A stretch of DNA of 64,000 nt from Alphaproteobacteria bacterium (GTDB lineage: Bacteria > Pseudomonadota > Alphaproteobacteria > UBA8366 > Aestuariispiraceae), in the NCBI GenBank assembly GCA_006844765.1, contig SPJV01000074.1:1-64000 (forward strand). The letters are read 5' to 3'. Below the pieces are notes generated by a model. The model worked only from the letters and a program-made list of their open reading frames with translations, ran no database searches and was not told the DNA's origin. The position numbers and the translations under genes are program-made. Below are positions 44,371 through 53,963 of this stretch, one piece after another. Numbering within the stretch: position 1 is the first letter of the stretch; every line of letters begins with the position of its first letter.

Positions 44371-46407
44371 ATGACGCCCAAGCCTTTGTCTAAACCGTCT
44401 CACGCCACAAGCATCCTATCATCGTGTTTGGTTATAATCGCCTGCATAGTTCTATTTGGCGCACCACTGGCGGCACACCCCATCTTCGACATTGGCATTT
44501 GGCGATGGACGACGACCTCTATCCTGGCAATCTATATTGGTACTCTCTTGTGCTGTTCATTCTTGTTGCTACAGAGCGGCGGAACGACCGCAAGACGAGC
44601 CCAGATTCCAGGAGGCGCAACCGCGGCGCTCACGCTTCTGTTGGCCTCTCTTCCGGGCGTCATTCTCTCCCCAGAGCCACTGGTTAGTGTTGTCGGAACG
44701 CCGCAATCAGGACACGGCATGCTCTGGTTCGCGGCTTTCGCAATCTTTTGCCTATTTTTCAGCCAAATCCGCGAGCACGCCGATTGGATGAGCCTGTGCG
44801 TTTGGAGCTTACTGACGGGTCTGGTCCTGGTGACCTTAATCCTGACATACGAAAAAATGGAACCAGGATTGAATTTGCTGATACCAGGGTCGGATACCTA
44901 TGCATATATGGGGTTCTCCGGCATCATCGCCAGCATCACAGCCTGGCGAGGTATGCCGGTCTGGTCCAAACTGACGATGACCGTATCCGCCGTCTTGTTG
45001 CTGCTTTCCGACAACCTTGCTGCGCTGGTCTTCGCCATCGGTCTTTCGGGAGTATTCCTGATAGGCAGGGCATTTCTGGGCGCGTTAAGTGCCCGCGTCT
45101 TCTCCCGGTACGCGCTTTCCTTTTTACTTGTTATGGCGCTGGCAACGTTGCCGCCTTTACTTTTGTGGAACGCACCTGAGGAGTTTTTACCGCCGTCTAT
45201 CGCGTCCAGATCGCTAATATTGGATATTCTCGCCGGATCAGTGACAAGAAGTTCGTCGCCAGTAATACTGTTTGGGAGTGGTTGGGGACACACTCAAAGC
45301 CTTTTCTACAACGACCTCCTTATGTCCGGTCATCCAATCTACGACAATTCCTGGGATTTCGTTTGGCGCGACATGTTTCACAGCCACAATATCTTCATTG
45401 AGACATATTTAGCGACAGGATTGGTCGGGCTAACTGTTTACCTTGGAATTTTCGCCTACGGGATTCAGTACGCGGCAATACACCGGAACTGCCTGCTGGG
45501 ATATTTACTACTGTTTTATATGGCGCTTGGAACCGTTTGGTATGAGCTCATCTTCGTCATTCCCTATCTCGCCGTAGCAATCGTTTGGTGTAGCTGCCCC
45601 CCCGCCGACAAATTGCGGGAACCGGCCTTCGTCGGACGGTTTTGTCAGATGACGAGCTCCGCGTTGCGCGCCAAACCGGCACTGATCGGCGTTGGCGCGC
45701 TTTTTCTCGGCGTCTTCGTCGTTTCGTTATCCTTCAATCTGGAAATACGTCAATACAAACCCTCATATCTCTCACGAACCGATATGGACCTCCCCTCCAT
45801 CGCGGCTATTCCCGAGAACCCGTGGCGTTCGGATAACGTTGAAGCTTTCGCTTTACGAGAACTTTGGCGAAAACGTAGCCTAATTCCAGGTAACGAGGGC
45901 CCGCGGGACTCACTGATCTTGGGGGTGGAGATCATCACCCATGTCGCACGGGCCATAGAGGAAACGAATTCGGCAGCCCTGGTCTTGGTCGGGATAACCT
46001 TATTTAATGAGCTCAGCGGCCAAGGTGCCGCCTTTTGGCAAAGAATCGGGCAGGGCGACACGCTTTGGCGGCGACTGGTTTTCCGACATTACGAACTGTC
46101 GCCTTGCCGTAGCGATGTCGCAGTCGGCTATTTTCAATATTTATTCGATACCCAGCGCTACAATGTCCTACTCGATGCGACTAAACAAAGGTTGCACCAA
46201 TCGCCCTATGACCCGGTCGCCTTTTACTTCGCGGCATTGGCCAACGCGGGACGTACCCCAAACATGCCCAAAACCAGACTCCTGAAAAACATCGACACGG
46301 CCATCGCTCAAGGATTAGAGCTTGTTATTCCGGTCGATAGAGTGTTCAAAGCGGAGCTAGCTGATAAATTCGGCCCCCCGCAGCCACCACTGTATATGTG
46401 CGAATGA
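44371..46407 (+). CDS. Polytopic membrane protein, O-antigen ligase/polymerase-like
   Basis: A 678-aa protein. About 10-11 membrane helices fill residues 1-440, followed by a soluble C-terminal part (about 460-678) with TPR-like helices (FNELSGQGAAFWQRIGQG, then YFQYLFDTQRYNVLLDATKQ). The layout and the large loop with HSHNIFIETYLATGLVGL fit the Wzy_C/O-antigen ligase superfamily, whose conserved His lies in that loop. These enzymes polymerise or attach surface polysaccharide at the periplasmic face. I chose the ATG at 44371 over one at 44317. It is the first gene of the locus and overlaps the next by 4 nt. Confidence 0.75.
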   Translation: MTPKPLSKPSHATSILSSCLVIIACIVLFGAPLAAHPIFDIGIWRWTTTSILAIYIGTLLCCSFLLLQSGGTTARRAQIPGGATAALTLLLASLPGVILSPEPLVSVVGTPQSGHGMLWFAAFAIFCLFFSQIREHADWMSLCVWSLLTGLVLVTLILTYEKMEPGLNLLIPGSDTYAYMGFSGIIASITAWRGMPVWSKLTMTVSAVLLLLSDNLAALVFAIGLSGVFLIGRAFLGALSARVFSRYALSFLLVMALATLPPLLLWNAPEEFLPPSIASRSLILDILAGSVTRSSSPVILFGSGWGHTQSLFYNDLLMSGHPIYDNSWDFVWRDMFHSHNIFIETYLATGLVGLTVYLGIFAYGIQYAAIHRNCLLGYLLLFYMALGTVWYELIFVIPYLAVAIVWCSCPPADKLREPAFVGRFCQMTSSALRAKPALIGVGALFLGVFVVSLSFNLEIRQYKPSYLSRTDMDLPSIAAIPENPWRSDNVEAFALRELWRKRSLIPGNEGPRDSLILGVEIITHVARAIEETNSAALVLVGITLFNELSGQGAAFWQRIGQGDTLWRRLVFRHYELSPCRSDVAVGYFQYLFDTQRYNVLLDATKQRLHQSPYDPVAFYFAALANAGRTPNMPKTRLLKNIDTAIAQGLELVIPVDRVFKAELADKFGPPQPPLYMCE

Positions 46408-47351
46408 AATCACACGACGACACAACTTCGACCTTACCGATCCCCGATGTCTCGGTAATAATCGTGAATTTCAATTCCGGAAAATTCTTGAAAGATGCGG
46501 TCAAAAGCCTCTTAGACACGTCCGATATTCAACTAGAAATCATCATTGTCGACAACGCATCCTTTGACGACAGTCTGGACGGTATTGAGGAACTATCCAG
46601 GCCTACGATCACCGTCCAACGCATGACGCGTAATTTAGGGTTTTCTCACTCCTGCAATATCGGTCAAGCAAAGGCCCGAGGCCGCAATGTCCTTTTTTTG
46701 AATCCGGACTGCCGCGTCACATCGGGAAGTATCCGAAGAATGAGCCGGCATCTGGATAAAACACGAGGCGTTGGGATCGTCGGTCCCTTGATAGTTGGCG
46801 CCGATGGTTTAGAGCAACCAGGCTGCCGGCGAGACATTCCAACACCAGTTCAGATGGTCTGTGTCCTATTGGGTATTCACAAACTGTTGCCGAACCACCC
46901 CCGGTTCCGACACTTCAACCGTACCGCCGATCGTCTGCCATCAAAGCCGACCAAGGTTCATGCGGTATCCGGTGCCTGCATGATGGTGCCACGTCGATTG
47001 CTGGACGAGATTGGCGCATTTGATGAAAATTACTTTCTGCATTTTGAAGACGTCGACCTATGTCTGAGGTTCGCCAAGGCGAACGCGGCAGTCTACTTTC
47101 TACCCAAAGCCAGGATTTTCCACTACAAAGGCGCGTGTAGCATCGGCAACCCTATTCGCGTTCACTGGAGTAAACATCAATCAATGATGATCTTTTTCAA
47201 GAAGCATTTCTTTGAATTTTACCCCAGTTTGTTCTTATTGCTCGTCAATACAGTGATTCTATTCCATTTCCTGGTCACGTTTCCCATCACGGCCTTACTG
47301 TCCGAAAAAAAAATTAATAGTACCGGTTGGGACAACATGATAGACGGATAG
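46404..47351 (+). CDS. Glycosyltransferase family 2, rhamnosyltransferase-like
   Basis: A 315-aa GT-A enzyme. The nucleotide-binding start VSVIIVNFNSGKFL, the metal-binding region LFLNPDCRV and the acceptor-side motif HFEDVDLCLR are typical of the WbbL/rhamnosyl type. A C-terminal hydrophobic stretch (YPSLFLLLVNTVILFHFLV) probably anchors it to the membrane. The ATG overlaps the stop of the polymerase gene in an ATGA arrangement, showing translational coupling. Confidence 0.9.
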   Translation: MKSHDDTTSTLPIPDVSVIIVNFNSGKFLKDAVKSLLDTSDIQLEIIIVDNASFDDSLDGIEELSRPTITVQRMTRNLGFSHSCNIGQAKARGRNVLFLNPDCRVTSGSIRRMSRHLDKTRGVGIVGPLIVGADGLEQPGCRRDIPTPVQMVCVLLGIHKLLPNHPRFRHFNRTADRLPSKPTKVHAVSGACMMVPRRLLDEIGAFDENYFLHFEDVDLCLRFAKANAAVYFLPKARIFHYKGACSIGNPIRVHWSKHQSMMIFFKKHFFEFYPSLFLLLVNTVILFHFLVTFPITALLSEKKINSTGWDNMIDG

Positions 47352-47393
47352 TGTAAATTTATGGGGCTCTCAGGTTAGCTGTCGGAATACACA

Positions 47394-48539
47394 ATGTACG
47401 ATAGATTTAATTCAATTAAACACTTAATAGTGTTGCAAATCATATTCACATTGAACAACGTTATTCAGGGAAAGATCATCTCAAAAAAACGGGGGCATTG
47501 GATAATCTTATTCAAAATGGCCTCGATTATGCTTGAGGTTTTTGTCCTATCACTTAGTATTTACTTTGTCTCGGTATCTGTCCTTCTTCTTTCGGGCCCT
47601 GAACGTTTTCCGCTTATAATGATCAGCGTTTCGGTCGTTCGCCATCTCATAGAAATTGTACTTGAAGGGCACCGGGCGGCCGATAAACTTTCTGTTTATA
47701 TCGACACGAACCCGACACCAATCCTGTTAGCCTTCGTTAAAGGCACTATGGTGCCCTTTCTGGCGCATATAATTTTGGTATTCGGAATTGCCATTGCCAT
47801 ACGAATACTGGATATCGGCACCGGAGATAGTCAGTTTTTGGGCCTTACCCTATTGATGGGTTTTCAGATAATCTTTGGGTTCGGCCTTTGGATGATAAGT
47901 TGCCTCATGCGGAAACTGCTTCCGCAGATATCCCTATATATAGTTATGACCACGTTGGTGATGGTTGTAATTTTATCACCGGTTTTCTTCCTGTTGCGAG
48001 ACCTGCCCGCCTTTCCAAGCCTGATGCTAACCAGCCTTAACCCGATTTCTCATATTCTGGCCGCCTATCATAGTACAATTTGGTACGGCGCTGCGCCAAG
48101 CGCGGAGGTCCTTCCCTGGCTTGCCTTGATGGCATTAGCCTTCGGTGTCGCATCAAGCGCGGCTACGACGGGCCGGGTCTGGGTCACAGGGTTCCGGCTC
48201 AAGATACTAAACTGGCGCCCGCGCCCGTCTGGAGTTACGGCACGCGAGCTTGCGAACCTGATAGTCTGGGGGCGAAACTTCAGTGATCAGCTGCAACATG
48301 GCGGTTCTAAGCAAGATATAGACGCGGTGATACAACGGCTAAAAGAAGCCAAGTTCGACGACTTCATCGATCAACCGGTTTCGATATTGACCGATTCTAA
48401 AATGGTGCTTCTTGTCTTAGCATGCGCAGGACCATTGGACGGTTCCATTGATGTTGATGAGACACTACCAAAACTGATCCGGGACGAAGATCTGAGGCTC
48501 TATCTGAAATTCCTTAACGACGCACCACTCAAGCCATGA
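47394..48539 (+). CDS. ABC-2-type permease-like membrane protein
   Basis: A 381-aa protein with about six membrane helices in residues 30-280 and a soluble C-terminal tail of about 100 residues. The helix spacing and the late ILSPVFFLLRDLPAFPSLMLTSLNPISHI segment match polysaccharide-export permeases of the Wzm/ABC-2 class. No ATPase is next to it, unlike the clear Wzm/Wzt pair further on. The tail contains no recognisable domain. The next gene overlaps it by 4 nt. Confidence 0.65.
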   Translation: MYDRFNSIKHLIVLQIIFTLNNVIQGKIISKKRGHWIILFKMASIMLEVFVLSLSIYFVSVSVLLLSGPERFPLIMISVSVVRHLIEIVLEGHRAADKLSVYIDTNPTPILLAFVKGTMVPFLAHIILVFGIAIAIRILDIGTGDSQFLGLTLLMGFQIIFGFGLWMISCLMRKLLPQISLYIVMTTLVMVVILSPVFFLLRDLPAFPSLMLTSLNPISHILAAYHSTIWYGAAPSAEVLPWLALMALAFGVASSAATTGRVWVTGFRLKILNWRPRPSGVTARELANLIVWGRNFSDQLQHGGSKQDIDAVIQRLKEAKFDDFIDQPVSILTDSKMVLLVLACAGPLDGSIDVDETLPKLIRDEDLRLYLKFLNDAPLKP

Positions 48540-49471
48540 CTACCGTCCAACGCAACTTTCGCGCCCTTGCAATGCTCTTTCTAGCCGCTTCTGTTTCGGG
48601 CTGCGCTGGCGGATTGTTCGGTACACGCCATGACGTAGCCAAAGACATCGCGAACGGCGTCGGCATGATTCCGGAACAATTCGTAACCACACACTTCTTG
48701 ATCAAGGGATATTGGCTGCCAGTTGCGTCCGCGAGGAGTATTGCCGTCTATTTTGAAGGAGATGGCTCCGCGTTCCTTTCACGCACTCAAGTATCGCCGG
48801 ATCCAACACCGCGGGATCCTATCAGCCTTCGGCTGGCGGCTACGGAAGCCAACTATATCAGCATGCAAATCAAACAGCATGCCGCAGATCAACGCGACAG
48901 AACAGTTGTTTATCTTTCACGGCCCTGTCAGTACCTGTCCGAAGGAGACATGCTAGGAGCCTGCAATCCTCTATTTTGGACGACGCATCGCTTTGCGCCA
49001 GAAGTCCTTTCGGCGTATCAGGAGATTCTGGCCACTATCAAAAGGAAACTCTCCGTCAACCGGATCGATCTTATCGGTTTCTCAGGTGGTGGCACGATTG
49101 CATCCCTAATCGCCGCTGAACGGCCCGATGTCGGACATCTGGTCACATTTGGCGGCGCCCTGGATTTAGATGAATGGACGCGTGTCCGACGTCTCTCGCC
49201 GCTAACCGGTTCCAAGAATCCAGCTTCTGCACGTGGCTTGGCTAGTGTCGATCAGGTCCATTTCGTTGGTGGAGATGACGAACGAATCCCCGTGTCAATC
49301 GCGCAGGCCTATGTCCGGCGAGTCGGTGGAAAAGCGAGCAACGCCATCCGAATCGTGCCCCGCGTGGATCACAGTTGTTGTTGGAAAGATTTTTGGGATA
49401 CCGTCGTCGCGACGCGGAAGGAAGCGACGATCGCCGCAACTCTAGTAGCCGTTCGCGGCGCAACCCAGTAA
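48536..49471 (+). CDS. Lipoprotein with alpha/beta-hydrolase fold
   Basis: A 311-aa protein with a lipobox (LAASVSGC, Cys23), so it is anchored to a membrane on the periplasmic side. A nucleophile elbow GFSGGG and a late His in RVDHSCCW suggest an alpha/beta-hydrolase. A likely acidic residue lies in VGGDDERIP. The substrate is unknown; glycan deacylation or release would fit the locus, which is inference. Its ATG overlaps the stop of the permease-like gene. Confidence 0.8.
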   Translation: MTTVQRNFRALAMLFLAASVSGCAGGLFGTRHDVAKDIANGVGMIPEQFVTTHFLIKGYWLPVASARSIAVYFEGDGSAFLSRTQVSPDPTPRDPISLRLAATEANYISMQIKQHAADQRDRTVVYLSRPCQYLSEGDMLGACNPLFWTTHRFAPEVLSAYQEILATIKRKLSVNRIDLIGFSGGGTIASLIAAERPDVGHLVTFGGALDLDEWTRVRRLSPLTGSKNPASARGLASVDQVHFVGGDDERIPVSIAQAYVRRVGGKASNAIRIVPRVDHSCCWKDFWDTVVATRKEATIAATLVAVRGATQ

Positions 49472-49486
49472 ATCAAGATCGGACGT

Positions 49487-50731
49487 TTAATCCAGCGACG
49501 CCAGCGTCACTTCTCTCAATTTTGGTACCGGGACGATAAATCGCCCACCACGTTCCAGGTAGACCCTTTGCTGCCTTGCAATCTCTCTTTCGAAGTTCCA
49601 GGACAGCAACACAGCAGCCTCCGGCTGCTCCTCCAAGAGGGATTCGACAGGCTTTATCGGCACGCCAATTCCGGGCATATAACGCCCTTGTTTCAAAGGG
49701 CTCCGGTCAACGACGAAGGAAAGCTTGCGCGCAGCATCGCCCAGATAATTCAGCAATGTGCTTCCCTTGGCCGATGCACCGTAGGCCACCACCACTTCAT
49801 TTTTCCGGGCACGATTTAGCAGGTGTTTCTCCAGTTCTCGGCACAGGTTTTGAACACGCTGGGAAAAATTCTGCGCATAAGCCAATGTCCCAAGTCCAAT
49901 TTCGCGTTCATAGTCTAAAAAGTCAATGACCCGACCATTCGCGGCCGTGCCCTGATGAGCAATAGTATATAATATCGATCCCCCATGAATAGGGGTTCGT
50001 TCAACATCAATCAGGGCCAATCCCGCTCGGTCTGCCATATAATGGACAGCCACAACCGACAAATAGCTGTAGTGTTCATGATAAATAGTGTCGAAGGCGC
50101 ACAACTCTATCAGATCGAGAACATAAGGCGCTTCGATAACGGCGACACCATCGGGTTTCAAAACCTTGCGCACCGCTGAGAGAAACCCCACGGGATCCGG
50201 AGAGTGAGCAAAAACGTTGTGCGCATGGAGCACATCTGCGGCACCATATTTGTCGTAGAAATATTTCGCTGTTGTGACCTCGAAAAACTCGACCTCTGTT
50301 TTGACACCGTGTTCTTTAATTGCAATATCAGCGATATTCTCGGCAGGCTCAATGCCCAGTACCGGAACACCTCGCGCGATATAGTGCTTCAGTAAATACC
50401 CGTCGTTACTGGCTACCTCCATAACAAAGGAATCGGCACCCAATCTGCGCTCGCCGATCAAACGAGACACCAGCCCCGAAACATGAGCCTGCATTGCATC
50501 CGAAAAAGCCGACCGATAAAGATAGTTTGAAAATAGTTCTTCTGGCGGAATAGATTCCAAAATCTGGTAAAGCGAGCAGTTCCCGCAAAGCGCGAAAGTC
50601 AGGGGGTAAGTTTTCTCGTTCGTATCAGCATTTTCCGGCAAACTATTTGCCAAAGGCTGCTGCCCCAAATCCAAAATTACTGATAAATCATCGGATCTAC
50701 AACTTCGGCATTTGCCGTCTAAAATTTTCAT
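49487..50731 (-). CDS. Sugar C-methyltransferase (SAM-dependent, zinc-binding)
   Basis: A 414-aa enzyme with the three-part layout of NovU/TylC3-type C-methyltransferases. These are an N-terminal zinc domain (Cys8, Cys11, Cys49, Cys52), a class I methyltransferase core (VMEVASNDGYLL and LGIEPAENIA, with the YHEHYSYLS motif), and a C-terminal Rossmann-like domain (VAYGASAKGSTLLNYLG). Such enzymes methylate C3 of a dTDP-4-keto-6-deoxyhexose to make branched sugars. It is the only gene of the locus on the minus strand and converges with the lipoprotein gene, 15 bp apart. Confidence 0.93.
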   Translation of the reverse strand: MKILDGKCRSCRSDDLSVILDLGQQPLANSLPENADTNEKTYPLTFALCGNCSLYQILESIPPEELFSNYLYRSAFSDAMQAHVSGLVSRLIGERRLGADSFVMEVASNDGYLLKHYIARGVPVLGIEPAENIADIAIKEHGVKTEVEFFEVTTAKYFYDKYGAADVLHAHNVFAHSPDPVGFLSAVRKVLKPDGVAVIEAPYVLDLIELCAFDTIYHEHYSYLSVVAVHYMADRAGLALIDVERTPIHGGSILYTIAHQGTAANGRVIDFLDYEREIGLGTLAYAQNFSQRVQNLCRELEKHLLNRARKNEVVVAYGASAKGSTLLNYLGDAARKLSFVVDRSPLKQGRYMPGIGVPIKPVESLLEEQPEAAVLLSWNFEREIARQQRVYLERGGRFIVPVPKLREVTLASLD

Positions 50732-50791
50732 TGCAATAGAACTCTCATATGGTTCATTTGACTAACATTCCGGCACCCAAAGGATGAAAAA

Positions 50792-51769
50792 GTGAATAGT
50801 ACGACCATACAGAACAAGTACAATGCGTCTTCCAGAGGGCCGTCTCTCTGTCTCATTCTTTTCTGCCATAATCAAGCGCATTTCATACCAGCACAAATCG
50901 ATCGAATCATCGAGTCCAAGGACAACTTGGAACAATTGATCATTGTAGACATCGCGTCCTGCTCAACGATCGAGGACCTAGTTGCACCGGCCTTGGCAGC
51001 GATCATCCAATCGTCGCTGGTCCGTCATGAGTGCAATATAGGTATCGTGGCTGCTATGAACCGGGTGCTAGATACCGTGGAAACGGATTTCGTACATTTC
51101 CTGGCCGCAGATGACTGGGTTGAACCAGAATTCTACCGGTCGTTCAAGGCTTTGGCACAAGCCACCCCAGATGCAGGTGTATTCTCAACGGGCTATGACA
51201 CGCTTCAAGAGGACGGAGCCACTCGAACGGCGTTTCTCGCGCCCCGCCCCAGACGGAAAGCTAGTTTCCTCGCGCCCCCATTTGTCCATCGCTTTTTGTT
51301 AGCAAAAGATTCCTGGTTTGCCGGCCATGCAACGATCATGAACAAAGCTCGGCTCGCCGCACAGGGTGGGTTCGACGAGGCTCTGGAGGGATACAGCGAC
51401 GCCTACGCGATCCATTCTCTGGCTTTGACGGGCGGGGCCCTTTACGATCCTCGCCCTTTAGCCGTTAAACGGTTACATTCGAACCAATCGGGTGTTGGTA
51501 TATTTACCAATAGTCATTCGCTGGTACTGTTGCGAATGGTCGTCAACAATATGACAACCGGTTCCAATGCGGCAAACTTTGGTCCAGCCTTGGCACGCCG
51601 CTTTGCCGGCCGTTGGTTTTTCAATTATGCCGTGGCTAAGTTTGAAGCCTTACACCCATTTTTCGTTCGCAATTTAGTTCTTGGAGCCCTTCTTCGCTTT
51701 CTCTTCGCTATTCGCTACAAACCCTGGGATATTTGGGCAGCTGCCTTACGAAGGATTGGTGTGTATTAG
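50792..51769 (+). CDS. Glycosyltransferase family 2
   Basis: A 325-aa GT-A enzyme. LCLILFCHNQAHFIPAQID is the start of the nucleotide-binding fold, and HFLAADDWVEPEF contains the metal-binding DD. A helix near the C-terminus may associate with the membrane. The start is GTG with AAGGA 8-9 nt upstream. The 5' ends of this gene and the C-methyltransferase gene are divergent with a 60-bp gap. The donor sugar is unknown. Confidence 0.87.
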   Translation: MNSTTIQNKYNASSRGPSLCLILFCHNQAHFIPAQIDRIIESKDNLEQLIIVDIASCSTIEDLVAPALAAIIQSSLVRHECNIGIVAAMNRVLDTVETDFVHFLAADDWVEPEFYRSFKALAQATPDAGVFSTGYDTLQEDGATRTAFLAPRPRRKASFLAPPFVHRFLLAKDSWFAGHATIMNKARLAAQGGFDEALEGYSDAYAIHSLALTGGALYDPRPLAVKRLHSNQSGVGIFTNSHSLVLLRMVVNNMTTGSNAANFGPALARRFAGRWFFNYAVAKFEALHPFFVRNLVLGALLRFLFAIRYKPWDIWAAALRRIGVY

Positions 51770-51818
51770 GAACGTGTGCGCAGCGGTCGAATGAAGCGAT
51801 GCAAAATTAGGAAATAGG

Positions 51819-52730
51819 ATGACCATCCTTATCAGTTGCGCCGTCAGCCAAATCGGCCTTTGGCTTTTGAAAGACTCGTCGGGGAGAGAGATTCCGTTCC
51901 ATGCGACCTATCACAACTCACGCTTCGCCTCACCCATTGGACCTGCAACCTGGTCGCATTGGAACCTGCGGAAAAACGAACCGCCCACTGGGCCGGAATC
52001 AATACCAAATGTTGAAGCCGTCATTCATTGCGGTCCGCTTTCTCTCGCGACAACGGCTGTTTCGCACGCCGCTGAGCTGGGTGCAAAGACGGCCGTCGCC
52101 TTTAGCTCCTCGTCAATTCGGTTTCGCGACATCCCGGCCCCACTTGGCGCACCTGATCTAGTCACCCAGTTGAAATCGCAAGAGGAGGCCTTTAAGGCCC
52201 GTTGTCGGTCTGCGAACGTTCGGGGTATCCTATTTCGACCAACACTGATTTATGGCGCGGCCATGGACCGGAATATTTCACGACTGGCGAACAGCATTCG
52301 TAATCTTCCGATAGTTCCAATACCGAGGGCGGCAAATGGACTTCGGCAACCAGTACATGCCGCAGACTTGGCGCAAGCGGCAATGAAGGCAGTTCAGTGT
52401 GCGCCCGAAATCGTACCTCTTGCCGGAGGTAGTAGAACAATTTACTTAGGGGGGGGGGAGGTTCTAGCCTACCGTGACATGATTGCACGGGTAGCGTTGA
52501 TACTGCGTCGCGCGACAGTTACTATACCGATGCCTGATATAGTCAAAACTGGAGTGGCGGTGAACACGCTACTGGGCGGCAGATCAGCGCTTGCCGCCAT
52601 GATAGGAAGAACTGGCTTGGATCAGGTTGTTGATAATGACGAGGCGCGCTCGGCTCTGTTATACGATCCAAGAGAATTTTGTCCCACGAAGGATGAGTTG
52701 TTGCGAAGACCGAATGACCTGGTTTACTAA
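51819..52730 (+). CDS. NAD-dependent epimerase-like protein with a G10 tract
   Basis: A 303-aa protein related to NAD-dependent epimerases/dehydratases. The N-terminal Gly-rich motif is degenerate (ISCAVSQIGLWLL instead of TGxxGxxG), but the rest of the fold is visible: VIHCGPLS, the SSSSIRF strand, then FRPTLIYGAAMDRNI and PVHAADLAQA. The catalytic YxxxK is not evident. A run of ten G at 52449-52458 encodes three Gly and the first base of a Glu codon. It follows the GT2 gene by 49 nt. Confidence 0.7.
   Translation: MTILISCAVSQIGLWLLKDSSGREIPFHATYHNSRFASPIGPATWSHWNLRKNEPPTGPESIPNVEAVIHCGPLSLATTAVSHAAELGAKTAVAFSSSSIRFRDIPAPLGAPDLVTQLKSQEEAFKARCRSANVRGILFRPTLIYGAAMDRNISRLANSIRNLPIVPIPRAANGLRQPVHAADLAQAAMKAVQCAPEIVPLAGGSRTIYLGGGEVLAYRDMIARVALILRRATVTIPMPDIVKTGVAVNTLLGGRSALAAMIGRTGLDQVVDNDEARSALLYDPREFCPTKDELLRRPNDLVY
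52449..52458 (+). repeat. Run of ten G inside the epimerase-like gene
   Basis: Ten consecutive G in the coding strand, about 70% through the gene. Long G runs in surface-polysaccharide genes are classic sites of slipped-strand phase variation. A change of one base would frameshift the last third of the protein. Confidence 0.6.
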
Positions 52731-52755
52731 CTCAGTTGGGCTCATTAACTGAGTT
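52729..52755 (+). other. Perfect 9-bp hairpin at the stop codon of the epimerase-like gene
   Basis: AACTCAGTT at 52729-52737 and AACTGAGTT at 52747-52755 form a perfect stem with a 9-nt loop. It begins within the TAA stop codon. There is no T-run after it, so a standard terminator is unlikely; it may protect the 3' end of the message. Confidence 0.4.
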
Positions 52756-52853
52756 GCCTCCGTATCTTGAGGAAACCACAACAAGGGCTAAAAGTATCGC
52801 ACTAGAATATCACATTAGGTAAGGAACTCACCAGAGTAGTCAGACACAGTCTT

Positions 52854-53801
52854 ATGGACCAAGAATCGAACTCAAGCTTCTCGCTTTTTTACTTCATCGC
52901 GACCGGTCTTGCCTTGGGTGTCGGCGTCGCCGTTATCGTGATAGTGCTGATAAACACTGATTTCGGGCCAACGTATTCTGTTGAACTCGAGAAACCGGAA
53001 TCGATCGAGATTAAGCTTCCCAGAGTTACACAAAACGACCCCCAAAACCTAGGCGGGGAAACATCAGACCTAACGGCGGAGATCGCTTCGGTCGCTGTCA
53101 ATTCGATGGACCAACAAGATCAGTATCCGGTCTCAGGATGGAACGCGGTCGCCTTTTTCGGTGGTTATGTCGACACTATTGGGGTCGATGGTCAGGCCGT
53201 TCCCGCAGCCACACCCGTTCGAGTCACAAAGAACTCGATCTTGACCTTGTCAGGCTGGGCTGGCCATTCAGAGTTTGGTATGAAGTTTCCTAAAATTCTT
53301 TTTACCGTTTGCGACACGGTAATCGGTATGGTGAACGTTACCAATCAGCGCCCCGACGTCATAGCGAATGTCCATAACAACTTGGACCCAGCGGGATGGA
53401 AGGCCGATCTCGCCACCTCGCATTTTCCCGTATGTCCGGAGCCAGTTCTTCTTGCTTGGGCGATGGCACCGCTCGGCTTCAATATTTTTCCTTTGCATGG
53501 CGGACGCGTCATTGAGTTCAAGGAAAGTTCCCAAGTTAACGCTGTAGCATTGGCTAACGAAACAGCGATCGGATTCATCCGGCCAACCGACAGAATGGCA
53601 CCTGACATGAAAACGATATCTGTTCGCGCCTCGGCACTACGGCTTCGCAAATGCGGCGGGGTGGATTGCCCGGTGCTGGGAACGCTGAAATTTGGCATAT
53701 ACCAAGGGTTTGTTATCGAATCGGCAAACAGCTGGAGCTTAATTCAGATCGACGGCACAGTGGGATGGGTCGCCACTAATTATTTAAATATCGACGGCTA
53801 G
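52854..53801 (+). CDS. Membrane-anchored protein with C-terminal SH3-like domain
   Basis: A 315-aa protein with one N-terminal membrane helix (YFIATGLALGVGVAVIVIVL). The middle domain (about 95-230) is of unknown type and contains GWNAVAFFGGYVDTIGVDG. The C-terminal bacterial SH3 domain (about 245-315) shows SVRASALRLRKCGG and GWVATNYLNIDG. Most of it should be periplasmic. SH3b domains often bind peptidoglycan or glycans. It lies among glycosyltransferase genes. Confidence 0.72.
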   Translation: MDQESNSSFSLFYFIATGLALGVGVAVIVIVLINTDFGPTYSVELEKPESIEIKLPRVTQNDPQNLGGETSDLTAEIASVAVNSMDQQDQYPVSGWNAVAFFGGYVDTIGVDGQAVPAATPVRVTKNSILTLSGWAGHSEFGMKFPKILFTVCDTVIGMVNVTNQRPDVIANVHNNLDPAGWKADLATSHFPVCPEPVLLAWAMAPLGFNIFPLHGGRVIEFKESSQVNAVALANETAIGFIRPTDRMAPDMKTISVRASALRLRKCGGVDCPVLGTLKFGIYQGFVIESANSWSLIQIDGTVGWVATNYLNIDG

Positions 53802-53963
53802 ATCCGGAGTTTGGAAACGCCGTTAGCAGTATTTTCGATCCTGTGATATGAAACTGCGTCTCAAATCGGTGGCTGGGTTTTTACAGGGTGAATACGGAGA
53901 ATCGCTTAAACATTCATTACTTGGTACCACTTTGTGGGACGAGTAGATAGAAGGACAATAGCA

